Source: Teichococcus wenyumeiae (GTDB taxonomy: Bacteria; Pseudomonadota; Alphaproteobacteria; Acetobacterales; Acetobacteraceae). Taken from it: DNA of 64,000 nucleotides. The translations under genes were made by a program, and so were the position numbers. Under the pieces are notes generated by a model. The model made no database searches, was not told the origin of the DNA, and was given only the letters and a program-made list of their open reading frames with translations. This document shows, in pieces, positions 8,179-17,047 of this stretch. Where the stretch lies: positions 1 to 64,000 of the forward strand of contig NZ_RFLX01000002.1 in NCBI RefSeq assembly GCF_003696345.1. Direction: 5' to 3'. Every line of letters begins with the position of its first letter. Within the stretch, counting starts at the first letter, position 1.

Positions 8179-8996
8179 ACAGCATCACTCATGACCCCGT
8201 GGCGCCGCTGCGGCGCGAATGGCAGCGCCACACGCCGGCCCAGCGCATCTCGCGCTGGCTGGTCTGGCTGGTCTGCGTCGCGGCCGTGGTCTGGGCCATC
8301 CGCAGCATCGACATCATCCCGGAATTCCTGGCCGATGCGCCGGAACAGATGGGCGACATGCTGCTGCGGATGTGGCCGCCCGACCTGTCGCACTACTACC
8401 CCGAAGTGCACAATGCGCTGATCGAGACGCTGCATATCGCGACGCTGGGCACCGTCTTCTGCTTCGTGCTGGCCGTGCCGCTGGCGCTGCTGGCGGCGCG
8501 CAACATCTGCACCATCCGGCCGCTCAACGCGCTGGCGCAGCTCGGGCTGGTGGCCTCGCGCTCGGTCAACTCGCTGGTCTGGGCGCTGCTCTTCGTGGCC
8601 ATCTTCGGCCCTGGCGCGGCGGCGGGCGTCTTCGCCATCGCCTTCCGCTCCGTGGGCTTCGTCGGCAAGCTGCTGGCCGAGGCGCTGGAGGAAACCAACC
8701 CCGGCCCGCGGGAGGCGCTGCGCGCCGCCGGCGCCCCCTGGGGCGCGGAGATGCTGAAGGGCGTCTGGCCGCAGGTGCAGCCGGCCTTCTGGGGCATCGC
8801 CCTGTTCCGCTGGGACATCAACGTGCGTGAAAGCGCCGTGCTGGGGCTGGTCGGCGCCGGCGGCATCGGCCTCGTGCTCGACGACGCCATCAACTTCTTC
8901 CAGTGGGAGCGCGTTTCCACCGTGCTGCTGGCCATCCTGGCGGTGGTGCTGTTGGCGGAGATCGTGGTGACCCGCATCCGGGCGAGGCTGATCTGA
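8175..8996 (+). CDS. phnE2: Phosphonate-type ABC transporter permease, second copy (PhnE-like)
   Basis: The product has 273 residues. It shares the layout of the previous gene: an N-terminal helix, then a core of about five helices with the coupling loop EETNPGPREALRAAGAPWGA and the conserved ESAVLGLVGAGGIGLVL. The start ATG overlaps the previous stop (ATGA), and the stop overlaps the glpD start (TGATG). Two unequal PhnE subunits in one operon are common in this transporter family. Confidence 0.9.
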   Translation: MNSITHDPVAPLRREWQRHTPAQRISRWLVWLVCVAAVVWAIRSIDIIPEFLADAPEQMGDMLLRMWPPDLSHYYPEVHNALIETLHIATLGTVFCFVLAVPLALLAARNICTIRPLNALAQLGLVASRSVNSLVWALLFVAIFGPGAAAGVFAIAFRSVGFVGKLLAEALEETNPGPREALRAAGAPWGAEMLKGVWPQVQPAFWGIALFRWDINVRESAVLGLVGAGGIGLVLDDAINFFQWERVSTVLLAILAVVLLAEIVVTRIRARLI

Positions 8997-10489
8997 TGCG
9001 CGACAGCGTGGATCTGCTGGTCATCGGTGGCGGCGCCAACGGCGCCGGCATCGCGCGCGACGCGGCGGGGCGCGGCCTCTCCGTGCTGCTGGTGGAGCGG
9101 GGCGACCTCGGCGGCGCCACCTCCTCCGCCTCCTCCAAGCTGGTGCATGGCGGGCTGCGCTACCTGGAGCATTACGAGTTCCGGCTGGTGCGGGAAGCCC
9201 TGGCGGAGCGCGAGGTGCTGCTGCGCCTGGCGCCGCATATCGTCTGGCCCATGCGCTTCGTGCTGCCGCATGTGCCGGACATGCGGCCGCGCTGGATGCT
9301 GCGCGCCGGCCTCTTCCTCTACGACCATCTGGCCAAGCGCGTGACCCTGCCGGGCAGCGAGTCGCTGGACTTCCGCCGCCACCCCTGGGGCGCGCCGCTG
9401 AACGGCGCCGCCACCCATGGCTTCGCCTATTCCGATGCCTGGGTGGAGGATGCGCGGCTGGTGGTGCTGAACGCGCGGGATGCCGCCGCGCGCGGTGCCG
9501 AGATCCGCGTCCGCACCGCCTTCACCAGTGCCAAGCGCGCCGCCGATGGCTGGACCGTGACGCTGACGGGTGAGGACGGCCGGGTGGAGACGGTGCGCGC
9601 CCGCGCCATCGCCAATGCCGCCGGCCCCTGGGTGATGCAGGCGCTGGAAGACACCGGCGTGCAGGCGCCGGACCGCATCCGGCTGGTGCGCGGCAGCCAT
9701 ATCGTGGTGCCGGCGCTCTACGAGGGCAGCCAGGCCTATATCCTGCAGAACGACGACCGCCGTGTGGTCTTCGTGATTCCCTATGAGGGCCGCTTCACGC
9801 TGATCGGCACCACCGACGTGCCGCACGACCCCGCCAGCGGCCCGCCGCGCTGCACGCCGGAGGAAGCGGCCTATCTCTGCCGCGCCGTCTCCCGCCAGTT
9901 CCGCAAGCCGGTGACGCCGGAGGACATTGTCTGGACCTATTCCGGCGTCCGCCCGCTGCATGACGACGGCGCCGAGAACCCCTCGGCCGTGACGCGCGAC
10001 TATGTGCTGAAGATGGACCGCTCGGCGGCGCCGCTGCTCTCGGTCTTCGGCGGCAAGATCACCACCTTCCGCCGGCTGGCGGAGGATGCGGCGACGCAGC
10101 TCTGCGAGGCGCTGGGCCAGCCGCGCCCGGCCTGGACCGCCGGCGCCGCGCTGCCCGGCGGCGACCTGGGTGGCCGGACGGTGGAAGCCTTCCTGGCCGA
10201 TGCCACGAGCCGCTATCCCTTCCTGGAGCCGGCGCGGCTGCGCCGCCTGTTCCATTGCTATGGCGGGGAGCTGGATGCCGTGCTGGGCCATGCCCGGAGC
10301 GCCGCCGACCTCGGCGCGGAACTAGGCGGCGGCATCACCGAGCGCGAGCTGGAATGGATGGTGCGGCAGGAATGGGTGCGCACGCCGGACGACGCGCTGT
10401 GGCGCCGCACCAAGCGCGGTCTGCACATGACGCAGGCCGAGCGGGACCACTTCGCCCAGGCCTTCCAACAGGTGCGGCAGGCCGCCTGA
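8996..10489 (+). CDS. glpD: Glycerol-3-phosphate dehydrogenase, FAD-dependent (GlpD-like)
   Basis: The product has 497 residues, close to E. coli GlpD. The N-terminal FAD-binding motif is DLLVIGGGANGAGIARDAAG, followed by the family-specific SSKLVHGGLRYLE. Substrate-pocket segments RGSHIVVP and TDVPHDP, and the C-terminal YSGVRPL and GGKITTFRRLAE, are all present. It oxidises glycerol 3-phosphate to dihydroxyacetone phosphate and passes electrons to ubiquinone at the inner membrane. It is the last gene of the operon and overlaps phnE2. No glpK or glpF is nearby, so the operon seems to use substrate that arrives already phosphorylated. Confidence 0.92.
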   Translation: MRDSVDLLVIGGGANGAGIARDAAGRGLSVLLVERGDLGGATSSASSKLVHGGLRYLEHYEFRLVREALAEREVLLRLAPHIVWPMRFVLPHVPDMRPRWMLRAGLFLYDHLAKRVTLPGSESLDFRRHPWGAPLNGAATHGFAYSDAWVEDARLVVLNARDAAARGAEIRVRTAFTSAKRAADGWTVTLTGEDGRVETVRARAIANAAGPWVMQALEDTGVQAPDRIRLVRGSHIVVPALYEGSQAYILQNDDRRVVFVIPYEGRFTLIGTTDVPHDPASGPPRCTPEEAAYLCRAVSRQFRKPVTPEDIVWTYSGVRPLHDDGAENPSAVTRDYVLKMDRSAAPLLSVFGGKITTFRRLAEDAATQLCEALGQPRPAWTAGAALPGGDLGGRTVEAFLADATSRYPFLEPARLRRLFHCYGGELDAVLGHARSAADLGAELGGGITERELEWMVRQEWVRTPDDALWRRTKRGLHMTQAERDHFAQAFQQVRQAA

Positions 10490-10497
10490 ACCGGAAC

Positions 10498-10527
10498 GCG
10501 CCGCCGGAACACGGGTTCCGGCGGCGC
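10498..10527. terminator. Bidirectional hairpin between glpD and the peptide transporter operon
   Basis: A perfect 13-bp stem (GCGCCGCCGGAAC paired with GTTCCGGCGGCGC) closes an ACGG loop. It lies in the 48-base gap between two convergent genes. It lacks a T-run, but its strength and position make it a likely shared terminator. Confidence 0.75.
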
Positions 10528-10537
10528 CCCCTCGACC

Positions 10538-12166
10538 TCAGGCCACTGCTTCCGCCCCATAGGCCACCGGCGGCGTCCACCCCTGCCCCGGCACCGCCGC
10601 GAAGAGCGCGCGGGTATATTCGTGCCGCGGGTCAGCAAAAATCTCGGCGGTGGCGCCATGTTCCACCACCTCGCCCTGCCGCATCACCGCGATCCGGTCG
10701 CAAAGCTGCGCCGCCACGCGCAGGTCATGGGTGATGAAGATCATCGACAGGCCCAGCCGCGCCCGCAGTTCCGCCAGCAGCTTCAGCACCTGCGCCTGCA
10801 CCGAGACATCCAGCGCTGAGACCGGCTCATCCGCCACCAGCACTTCCGGCCGCATCGCCAGCGCCCGCGCCAACCCTATGCGCTGCCGCTGCCCGCCGGA
10901 GAATTCATGCGGGAAGCGGTCCAGCGCCGCCGGGTCCAGCCCCACCAGCTCGAACAACTCCCGCGCCCGCGCGAAGGCTTCGGCGCGCGGCGTGCCATGC
11001 ACCATCGGCCCCTGCGCCACCAGCTCCCCCACCTTGCGGCGCGGGTTGAGGCTGGCATAGGGGTCCTGGAAGACCATCTGGATGCGCCGCGCATCCCGCC
11101 GCAATTCGGCGCGGGAGAGCGCCAGGCGGTCCTGGCCATCGATGTGGATGCTGCCTTCCTCCGGGTCCAGCAGCCGCACGATGCAACGCGCCAGCGTGGA
11201 CTTGCCGGAGCCGCTTTCCCCCACGATGCCCAGCGTGCCGCCGCGCGGCAGGTCCAGCGTCACGTCCCGCACCGCGTGGGTCACGCGCCGGTTGCGGCCG
11301 AAGAAGCCGGCTTTGCGGTAGGTCTTGGAGAGATGCTCCACCCGCAGCACCGGCTCATCGGCCAGCGGCTGGGCGGCGGGCGGCGTCAGGGGTGGCACGG
11401 CGGCCACCAGGGCACGGGTATAGGGGTGGCGCGGGTGGTTCAGCACCTCGGCGGCACTGCCCTGCTCCACCACCTCGCCATAACGCATCACCGCCACGCG
11501 GTCGGCGATATCGGCCACCACGCCGAAGTCATGCGTGATGAACAGCACCGCCGTGCCGGTGCGCCGCTGCAAATCGCGGATCAGTTCCAGGATCTGCGCC
11601 TGGGTGGTCACGTCCAGCGCCGTGGTCGGCTCGTCGCAGATCAGCAGCACCGGGTCCAGCGCCAGGGCCATGGCGATCATCGCCCGCTGCCGCTGGCCGC
11701 CGGAAAGCTCGTGCGGATAGGCCTTGGCGGCAGAGGCGGGTTCCGGAATCCGCACCTGTTCCAGCAGCGCCAGCACGCGCGCATCCCGCTCGGCCGAGGA
11801 GAGCGAGGTGTGGATGCGGAACATCTCGGCGATCTGGCTGCCGATGGTGCGCAGCGGGTTCAGCGCCGTCATCGGCTCCTGGAACACCATGCCGATGCGG
11901 GCGCCGCGCAGCTTGCGCATCTCGGGCTCCGACATGGTCAGCAGGTCGCGGCCCTCGAAGAGGATGCGCCCCGCCTCGGCCTGCACACCCTCCGGGAGCA
12001 GGCCCATCACGGCGCTGGCGGTCATGGATTTGCCGGAGCCGCTTTCACCCACGACACAGAGGATCTCGTTCGGGTCCAGATGCAGGGACACGTCGCATAG
12101 CGCGTGCGGCCGGTCGCCGCCCTTGGGCAGCGCGACGGTCAGCCCCTCGATGGAGAGCAGGCTCAT
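10538..12166 (-). CDS. Peptide/nickel-type ABC transporter, fused double ATP-binding protein
   Basis: The product has 542 residues with two complete ATPase units, equivalent to DppD and DppF joined. The first has Walker [10 protein letters not shown], signature LSGGQRQRA and Walker [14 protein letters not shown]. The second has [18 protein letters not shown] and [12 protein letters not shown]. Each unit is followed by the oligopeptide-transporter C-terminal region ([33 protein letters not shown]). The start at 12166 overlaps the upstream permease stop (ATGA); an in-frame start further upstream would run through the permease gene. It powers the importer encoded by the next three genes. Confidence 0.92.
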   Translation of the reverse strand: MSLLSIEGLTVALPKGGDRPHALCDVSLHLDPNEILCVVGESGSGKSMTASAVMGLLPEGVQAEAGRILFEGRDLLTMSEPEMRKLRGARIGMVFQEPMTALNPLRTIGSQIAEMFRIHTSLSSAERDARVLALLEQVRIPEPASAAKAYPHELSGGQRQRAMIAMALALDPVLLICDEPTTALDVTTQAQILELIRDLQRRTGTAVLFITHDFGVVADIADRVAVMRYGEVVEQGSAAEVLNHPRHPYTRALVAAVPPLTPPAAQPLADEPVLRVEHLSKTYRKAGFFGRNRRVTHAVRDVTLDLPRGGTLGIVGESGSGKSTLARCIVRLLDPEEGSIHIDGQDRLALSRAELRRDARRIQMVFQDPYASLNPRRKVGELVAQGPMVHGTPRAEAFARARELFELVGLDPAALDRFPHEFSGGQRQRIGLARALAMRPEVLVADEPVSALDVSVQAQVLKLLAELRARLGLSMIFITHDLRVAAQLCDRIAVMRQGEVVEHGATAEIFADPRHEYTRALFAAVPGQGWTPPVAYGAEAVA

Positions 12167-12993
12167 CGGGATTTCAGCCTCGGGTTCAATGCGTCGTTCA
12201 GCCCCTGCCCGACCAGCGAGACCGCCAGCACCGTCAGCAGGATGGCGACGCCCGGGATGGCGGAGACATACCATTGCACGCGCAGCACGCCCTTGCCCGC
12301 GCCGATCAGGTTGCCCCAGGAGGGCACATTGGGGTCGGAGAGGTTCAGGAAGGCCAGCGCGCTTTCCAGCAGGATCGCCACCGCCATGATGACGCTGGCA
12401 TAGACGATGATGGGCGGCAGGGCATTGGGCAGGATCTCGCGGAAGATGATGCGGAGATCCCCCATGCCCAGCACGCGGCAGGCCTGCACGAATTCGCGGG
12501 AGCGCAGCGACAGGAATTCCGCCCGCGTCAGCCGCGCGGAAGGCGGCCAGGAAACGATGCCGATGGCCACCGTGACGGTGGTGATGTCGGAACCGAAGAC
12601 CGCCACCAGCACCAGCAGGAGAATGAAGTTCGGCAGGGTCTGGAAGGCTTCGGTGACGCGCATCAGCGCATCATCCACCCAGCCGCCATAGAAGCCGGCG
12701 ATGGCCCCCACCACGATGCCGATGGCGATGGAAATGGCGGTGGCTACCAGCCCGATCAGCAGCGAGACGCGGGCGCCATGGAAGATCTGCGCCGCGATGT
12801 CGCGCCCGGTATTGTCGGTGCCCAGCCAGAAGCGCGGCGAGGCGCCCGGCCATTGCAGCGGCCGCCCTGCGAGCGAGAGCGGGTCGCGCGGGAAGACCCA
12901 GGGTGCGCTGATGGCCATGGCGATGACCAGTAGCAGCAGCACCAGCCCGACCACGGCCGCCGGGCTGCGCAGGTAGCGACGAAGAAAGCCCAT
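12163..12993 (-). CDS. Peptide/nickel-type ABC transporter permease (DppC-like)
   Basis: The product has 276 residues with about six transmembrane helices. It shows the N-terminal OppC region (FWLGTDNTGRDIAAQIFHGA), the coupling loop (RSREFVQACRVLGMGDLRII, then REILPNALPPIIVYASV) and the C-terminal LNPRLKSR. It forms the membrane channel with the DppB-like subunit. The genes run substrate-binding protein, DppB, DppC, ATPase, with overlaps or short gaps. Confidence 0.93.
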   Translation of the reverse strand: MGFLRRYLRSPAAVVGLVLLLLVIAMAISAPWVFPRDPLSLAGRPLQWPGASPRFWLGTDNTGRDIAAQIFHGARVSLLIGLVATAISIAIGIVVGAIAGFYGGWVDDALMRVTEAFQTLPNFILLLVLVAVFGSDITTVTVAIGIVSWPPSARLTRAEFLSLRSREFVQACRVLGMGDLRIIFREILPNALPPIIVYASVIMAVAILLESALAFLNLSDPNVPSWGNLIGAGKGVLRVQWYVSAIPGVAILLTVLAVSLVGQGLNDALNPRLKSR

Positions 12994-13970
12994 CAGCGCC
13001 CCGACACGATGCGCGGGTCGAGCTTGGCGTAAAGCAGATCGACCACGAAATTCACGAAGATCACCAGAAGCGCGGAAACGAAGACGATGCCCAGCAGCGT
13101 GTTCAAATCCCGCTGCACCACCGATTCATAGGCCAGCCGCCCCAGCCCCGGCAGGTTGAAGACGCTTTCCACCACCACCGAGCCACCCAGCATGGTGCCG
13201 GCCTGCAGGCCGATCAGCGTCAGCCCCGGTAGCAGCGCGTTGCGCAGCACATGGCGCATCAGCACACCGGTCTGGCTCAGGCCCTTGGCGCGGGCGGTGC
13301 GCACGAAATCCAGGCTCAGCACCTCCAGCATCGAGGCGCGCATGATGCGCAGGTAGGTGGCGAGGAAGATCAGCGCCAGCGTCGTCACCGGCAGCACCAG
13401 ATGCCAGGCGATATCCGCCACCCGCGCCAGGCCGGTATTGCCGGAGCCGATCTCCTCGAAGCCGCCGGAGGGCAGCCAGGAAAGTTTGATGGCGAAGACC
13501 ACCACGCCCATCATGCCGAACCAGAAGGAGGGCGTGGCGTAGAAGATCAGCCCCAGTGTCGAGATCAGCGCATCCGGCCACTGGTTCGCCCGCCGCGCCG
13601 CCACCACGCCCAGCGCCATGCCGGCCGCGAAGGCGAAGCTGAGGGAAGTGCCCATCAGCAGCAGGGTCACCGGCAGCCGCTCCAGGATCACGTCCGAAAC
13701 CGGCTTGCCGTAGATGGCGGAGAAGCCGAGGTCCAGTTGCACCAGCCGCAGCAGGTAGCGGGTGAGCTGCACCAGCACCGGCGCGTCCAGCCCATAGAAG
13801 GAGCGGAGCTGCTCCATCATGGCCGGGTCGCCGCCGCCCATCTGCGCCATCAGCGCATCCACGGTATCGCCCGGCGCCAGCTGCAACAGCAGGAACAGCC
13901 CGACCAGGATCAGCAGCAGCGTCGGCAGGCTGGCCGCCAGCCGGCGCAGGGCAAGGCCCAGGATGCGCAT
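12993..13970 (-). CDS. Peptide/nickel-type ABC transporter permease (DppB-like)
   Basis: The product has 325 residues. The N-terminal helix and GDTVDALMAQ region, the loop RTARAKGLSQTGVLMRHVLR, then NALLPGLTLIGLQ, and the C-terminal YAKLDPRI are typical of DppB/OppB permeases. About six transmembrane helices are visible. Its stop shares a base with the DppC start. The gene lies seven bases after the substrate-binding-protein stop. Confidence 0.93.
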   Translation of the reverse strand: MRILGLALRRLAASLPTLLLILVGLFLLLQLAPGDTVDALMAQMGGGDPAMMEQLRSFYGLDAPVLVQLTRYLLRLVQLDLGFSAIYGKPVSDVILERLPVTLLLMGTSLSFAFAAGMALGVVAARRANQWPDALISTLGLIFYATPSFWFGMMGVVVFAIKLSWLPSGGFEEIGSGNTGLARVADIAWHLVLPVTTLALIFLATYLRIMRASMLEVLSLDFVRTARAKGLSQTGVLMRHVLRNALLPGLTLIGLQAGTMLGGSVVVESVFNLPGLGRLAYESVVQRDLNTLLGIVFVSALLVIFVNFVVDLLYAKLDPRIVSGR

Positions 13971-13977
13971 CGTCCGA

Positions 13978-15591
13978 TCAGCCCGGCAGCAGCCAGGTGT
14001 CGTGCCAGTCGCCGGAATCCCAGCGCGGCGAGGTATGGTGGTTCTGCACGCGCTTGCTGGTGGCGGCGTAGAAGGGCCGCTCCGTCAGCATGGCCACCGG
14101 GATCTCCTCGTTCACCGCCTTCACCCAATCGGCGTAGAGAGCCTTCCGCTTCGCCGGGTCCAGCTCGGTGGCGGCCTGGTCGATCAGCGCATCCACCTTC
14201 TCGGACTGCCAGCCATACTGGTTGGTCCAGGGCGCGCCCTTCGGGCTGCCGGAACGGTACCACACGGTGGTCGAGACCGCCGGGTCGCCGCGATACTGGT
14301 GCCAGCCGGTGGCGAGGTCGAAGTTCCAGTCGCGATAGACGGCCGTCAGCGCCCCGGCGATGTCGAGCTGCACGATATCGACCCGGATGCCCACCTGCTG
14401 CAGCGACTGCTGAATAAAGGTGGCCAGCAGCGGCACGTCCTCGCCATTCTGGATCGGCACGATCTTCAGCGTGAAGCGGATGCCGCCGGCGCCGCGCTTG
14501 TAGCCGGCCTCGTCCAGCAGCGCCTCGGCCTTCTTCTTGTCGAAGGGATAGGGCACGGCGGAGTCCGCCGGGTAGAATTCCTTGGACAGGGAGGGGATCG
14601 GCCCCGTCGCCGGCTTACCCAGGCCGTAGAGGAAATTCTCCAGGAAGAAGGGCACGTCGATGGCATGCACGATGGCGCGGCGCACGCGCACATCGGACAG
14701 CTCCTTGCGCCGCGTGTTGAATTCCAGCGTGTTGTTGAAGACGTTGGCTTCCACGCCGCGGGTCGAGACCTCGAAGCGCTCGTCTTCCTTCAGCCGGTCG
14801 ATATCCGCCAGCGGCAGGCTGTTATAGGCGGAAAGCTGCACCGCCCCCGTCTCCAGCGCCGCCGTGGCGGCGGAGCGGTCGGTGATGAAGCGCCAGACGA
14901 TGCGGTCGAGATAAGGGAAGCCCTGGCGCCAGTAGTCCGGGTTGCGCTCCGCGATCACATACTGGCCGCGCTGGTATTCCACGAACTTGTAGGGGCCGGT
15001 GCCGATGGGCGCGGTATTGGCCGGGTTCTCCAGCACATTGCTGCCGGCGAAGACATGCTTCGGCACGACATAGCCGAGGTCGCAGAGCGCGCGCAGCAGC
15101 AGGTCCAGCGGCATGGGGCGGGAATAACGGAAGACGGCCGTATGCTCGTCCGGCGTCTCCACGGCATCGAGGTAGAGCTGCAGCGTGGTGCCGTAGTTCA
15201 GGTGCACCTTCCACTGTTCCATGGCGGAATAAGCCACGTCAGCCGAGGTGAAGGGCTTGCCGTCATGCCACTTCACGCCTTCCCGCAGCTTGAAGGTGAT
15301 GGTCTTGCCATCTGGCGCGGCCTCCCAGGAGGTCGCCAGCACGCCTTCCGGCTTGCCGGAGGCGCCGAGGTCCACCAGCGGCTCGATGATCTTGCTGGTG
15401 ATGATGTAGACGCCGGTGGAAGCCCGCAGCGCCGGGTTCAGGATGCGCTGCTCCGAGCCCAGGTGCACGGTGAACACGCCGCCCTTGCGCGGCGTGGCGG
15501 CACCCTGGGCAAGGGCGGGCAGCGCGGGCATGGCGCCCGCCAGCAGGAGCCCGGCGCCAGACAGCAGAGCCTCGCGGCGTGTAATCCTCAT
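13978..15591 (-). CDS. Peptide/nickel-type ABC transporter substrate-binding protein
   Basis: The product has 537 residues, a usual size for the family. I chose the ATG at 15591 because it begins a twin-arginine-like signal (MRITRREALLSGAGLLLAGA, with cleavage near PALA-Q); the in-frame ATG at 15648 adds 19 unrelated residues. The mature part has family signatures such as FKLREGVKWHDGKPFTSADV and VRRAIVHAIDVPFFLENFLY. The ligand cannot be read from sequence: peptides, opines, glutathione or nickel chelates are all possible. It is the first gene of its operon and is divergent from the acyl-CoA dehydrogenase gene. Confidence 0.9.
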   Translation of the reverse strand: MRITRREALLSGAGLLLAGAMPALPALAQGAATPRKGGVFTVHLGSEQRILNPALRASTGVYIITSKIIEPLVDLGASGKPEGVLATSWEAAPDGKTITFKLREGVKWHDGKPFTSADVAYSAMEQWKVHLNYGTTLQLYLDAVETPDEHTAVFRYSRPMPLDLLLRALCDLGYVVPKHVFAGSNVLENPANTAPIGTGPYKFVEYQRGQYVIAERNPDYWRQGFPYLDRIVWRFITDRSAATAALETGAVQLSAYNSLPLADIDRLKEDERFEVSTRGVEANVFNNTLEFNTRRKELSDVRVRRAIVHAIDVPFFLENFLYGLGKPATGPIPSLSKEFYPADSAVPYPFDKKKAEALLDEAGYKRGAGGIRFTLKIVPIQNGEDVPLLATFIQQSLQQVGIRVDIVQLDIAGALTAVYRDWNFDLATGWHQYRGDPAVSTTVWYRSGSPKGAPWTNQYGWQSEKVDALIDQAATELDPAKRKALYADWVKAVNEEIPVAMLTERPFYAATSKRVQNHHTSPRWDSGDWHDTWLLPG

Positions 15592-15789
15592 TGGCCTGAT
15601 CCCTATCTCGGTTGCGGACGACAAACCGGCAAAGTGGAATTTTGTCAATGACGGTTATGAAGCGTGAAATATGGCGCTTACCCTTGCGGGGATGGTGGCG
15701 CGTTTCTGTCAGGTCGTCCATCATTGCGGCAGAGTGTCTCTCCCGCCGCTCCAGACCTCCTCCTCCCCGCTGTTGCGAAGGCATCGCCG

Positions 15790-16995
15790 ATGCTGCGAAC
15801 CGAAGGCCCCTGCTCCGCCCTGGCACTGGCCGACAGCCTGGCCCAGCGCTTCGCCGCCCGCGCGCGGCAGCAGGGCGACCATGGCTTCCCGCACGAGAAC
15901 CACCGCGACCTGCATGAGCAAGGCTACCTGCGCCTGCTGCTGCCGCGCGACCACGGCGGCACCGAGGCCGGGCTGGTGGAGATGGTGCAGGCGCAGGAGC
16001 GGCTGGCGCGCGGCGATGCCGCCACGGCGCTGATCACCGCCATGGCCGCCGTGGTGATGGGCCGGCTGCGGGAGGAGCGCCCGTGGCCGGAAGCGGTCTT
16101 CGCCGAGGTCTGCAAGGCCATGCTGCGCCAGGGCGGCGGCATCAACAGCTGCGTCACGGAACCGGAGCTGGGCAGCATCTCGCGCGGTGGCGTGCCGCGC
16201 TCCCGCGCCACGCCGGCACCGGGCGGCTGGGTGGTGGAGGGGCACAAGATCTTCGTCACCGGCGCGCCGGCATTGGGCTGGTTCCTCACCGCAGTGGTGC
16301 TGCCGCCCAGCAGCGCCGCGCCGGATGGCGAGGTGGCGACGGCCATCGTCGGCGCCGGCTCCCCCGGCCTGCGGATCGTCGAGACCTGGAACGACGCGCT
16401 GAGCCTGCGCGGCTGCGGCAATGCCGATGTCTTCTACGACAAGGTCTTCGTGCCGGAGCATCTGATGGTGGAGCGCCGGCCGATCGGCACCCCCTCCGGC
16501 TCCGCCAGCGGCAAGGCCAGCGCACCGGGGCTGGGGCCATGGTCGCTGACGGTGGCGGCGGTCTATCTCGGTGTCGGGCAGGCGGCGCTGGAGGCGGCCT
16601 GCGACTATGCCAACAACCGCGTGCCCACCGCGCTGGGCCGTCCCATCGCGGAGCAGGTGCATATCCAGCAGCGCATCGGTGAGATGCAGGCGGCATTGCT
16701 GGCCGCCCGCGCCCTGCTGCTGGAGACCGCCCATGCCTGGGTGGAGCAGCCGGAGCTTCGCCCCAGCCTGCCCGCCCGCATCGCCGCGGCGAAATACCTC
16801 TGCACCAATGCCGCCTGCGCCGCGACCGAGAGCGGGCTGCGCGTGGCCGGCGGCTTCAGCCTGACCAGTGCCCTGTCGCTGGAACGGCATTTCCGCGACG
16901 CCCGTGCCGGGCTGTTCCAGCCGCCGCAGGACGACCTGGCGCTGGGCGTGATCGGCCGCGACGCCCTGACGCAGTTCCGCCGCAGGCCGGCCTGA
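15790..16995 (+). CDS. Acyl-CoA dehydrogenase-family flavoprotein
   Basis: The product has 401 residues from the ATG at 15790; the frame is open to 15664 but those residues look noncoding. The three-domain fold is visible: a helical N-terminal domain, a beta middle domain (SCVTEPELGSISRGG, then GWVVEGHKIFVTGAPALGWF and the substrate-loop segment LRGCGNADVFYDKVFVPEH), and a C-terminal helical domain (AVYLGVGQAALEAACDYANN). It uses FAD. The sequence suits either a short-chain acyl-CoA dehydrogenase or a DszC/SfnB-like monooxygenase. The substrate is unknown. It is a single gene with a terminator after it. Confidence 0.85.
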   Translation: MLRTEGPCSALALADSLAQRFAARARQQGDHGFPHENHRDLHEQGYLRLLLPRDHGGTEAGLVEMVQAQERLARGDAATALITAMAAVVMGRLREERPWPEAVFAEVCKAMLRQGGGINSCVTEPELGSISRGGVPRSRATPAPGGWVVEGHKIFVTGAPALGWFLTAVVLPPSSAAPDGEVATAIVGAGSPGLRIVETWNDALSLRGCGNADVFYDKVFVPEHLMVERRPIGTPSGSASGKASAPGLGPWSLTVAAVYLGVGQAALEAACDYANNRVPTALGRPIAEQVHIQQRIGEMQAALLAARALLLETAHAWVEQPELRPSLPARIAAAKYLCTNAACAATESGLRVAGGFSLTSALSLERHFRDARAGLFQPPQDDLALGVIGRDALTQFRRRPA

Positions 16996-17008
16996 CGCAG
17001 GGCATGAA

Positions 17009-17032
17009 AAAGGGCGGCCGGAGCCGCCCTTT
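17009..17032. terminator. Bidirectional terminator between convergent genes
   Basis: AAAGGGCGGC and GCCGCCCTTT form a 10-bp stem with a CGGA loop. The flanking A and T tracts serve both strands. It sits between the acyl-CoA dehydrogenase stop at 16995 and the repeat-protein stop at 17048. Confidence 0.85.
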
Positions 17033-17047
17033 CCCGGTTTCACCCGC

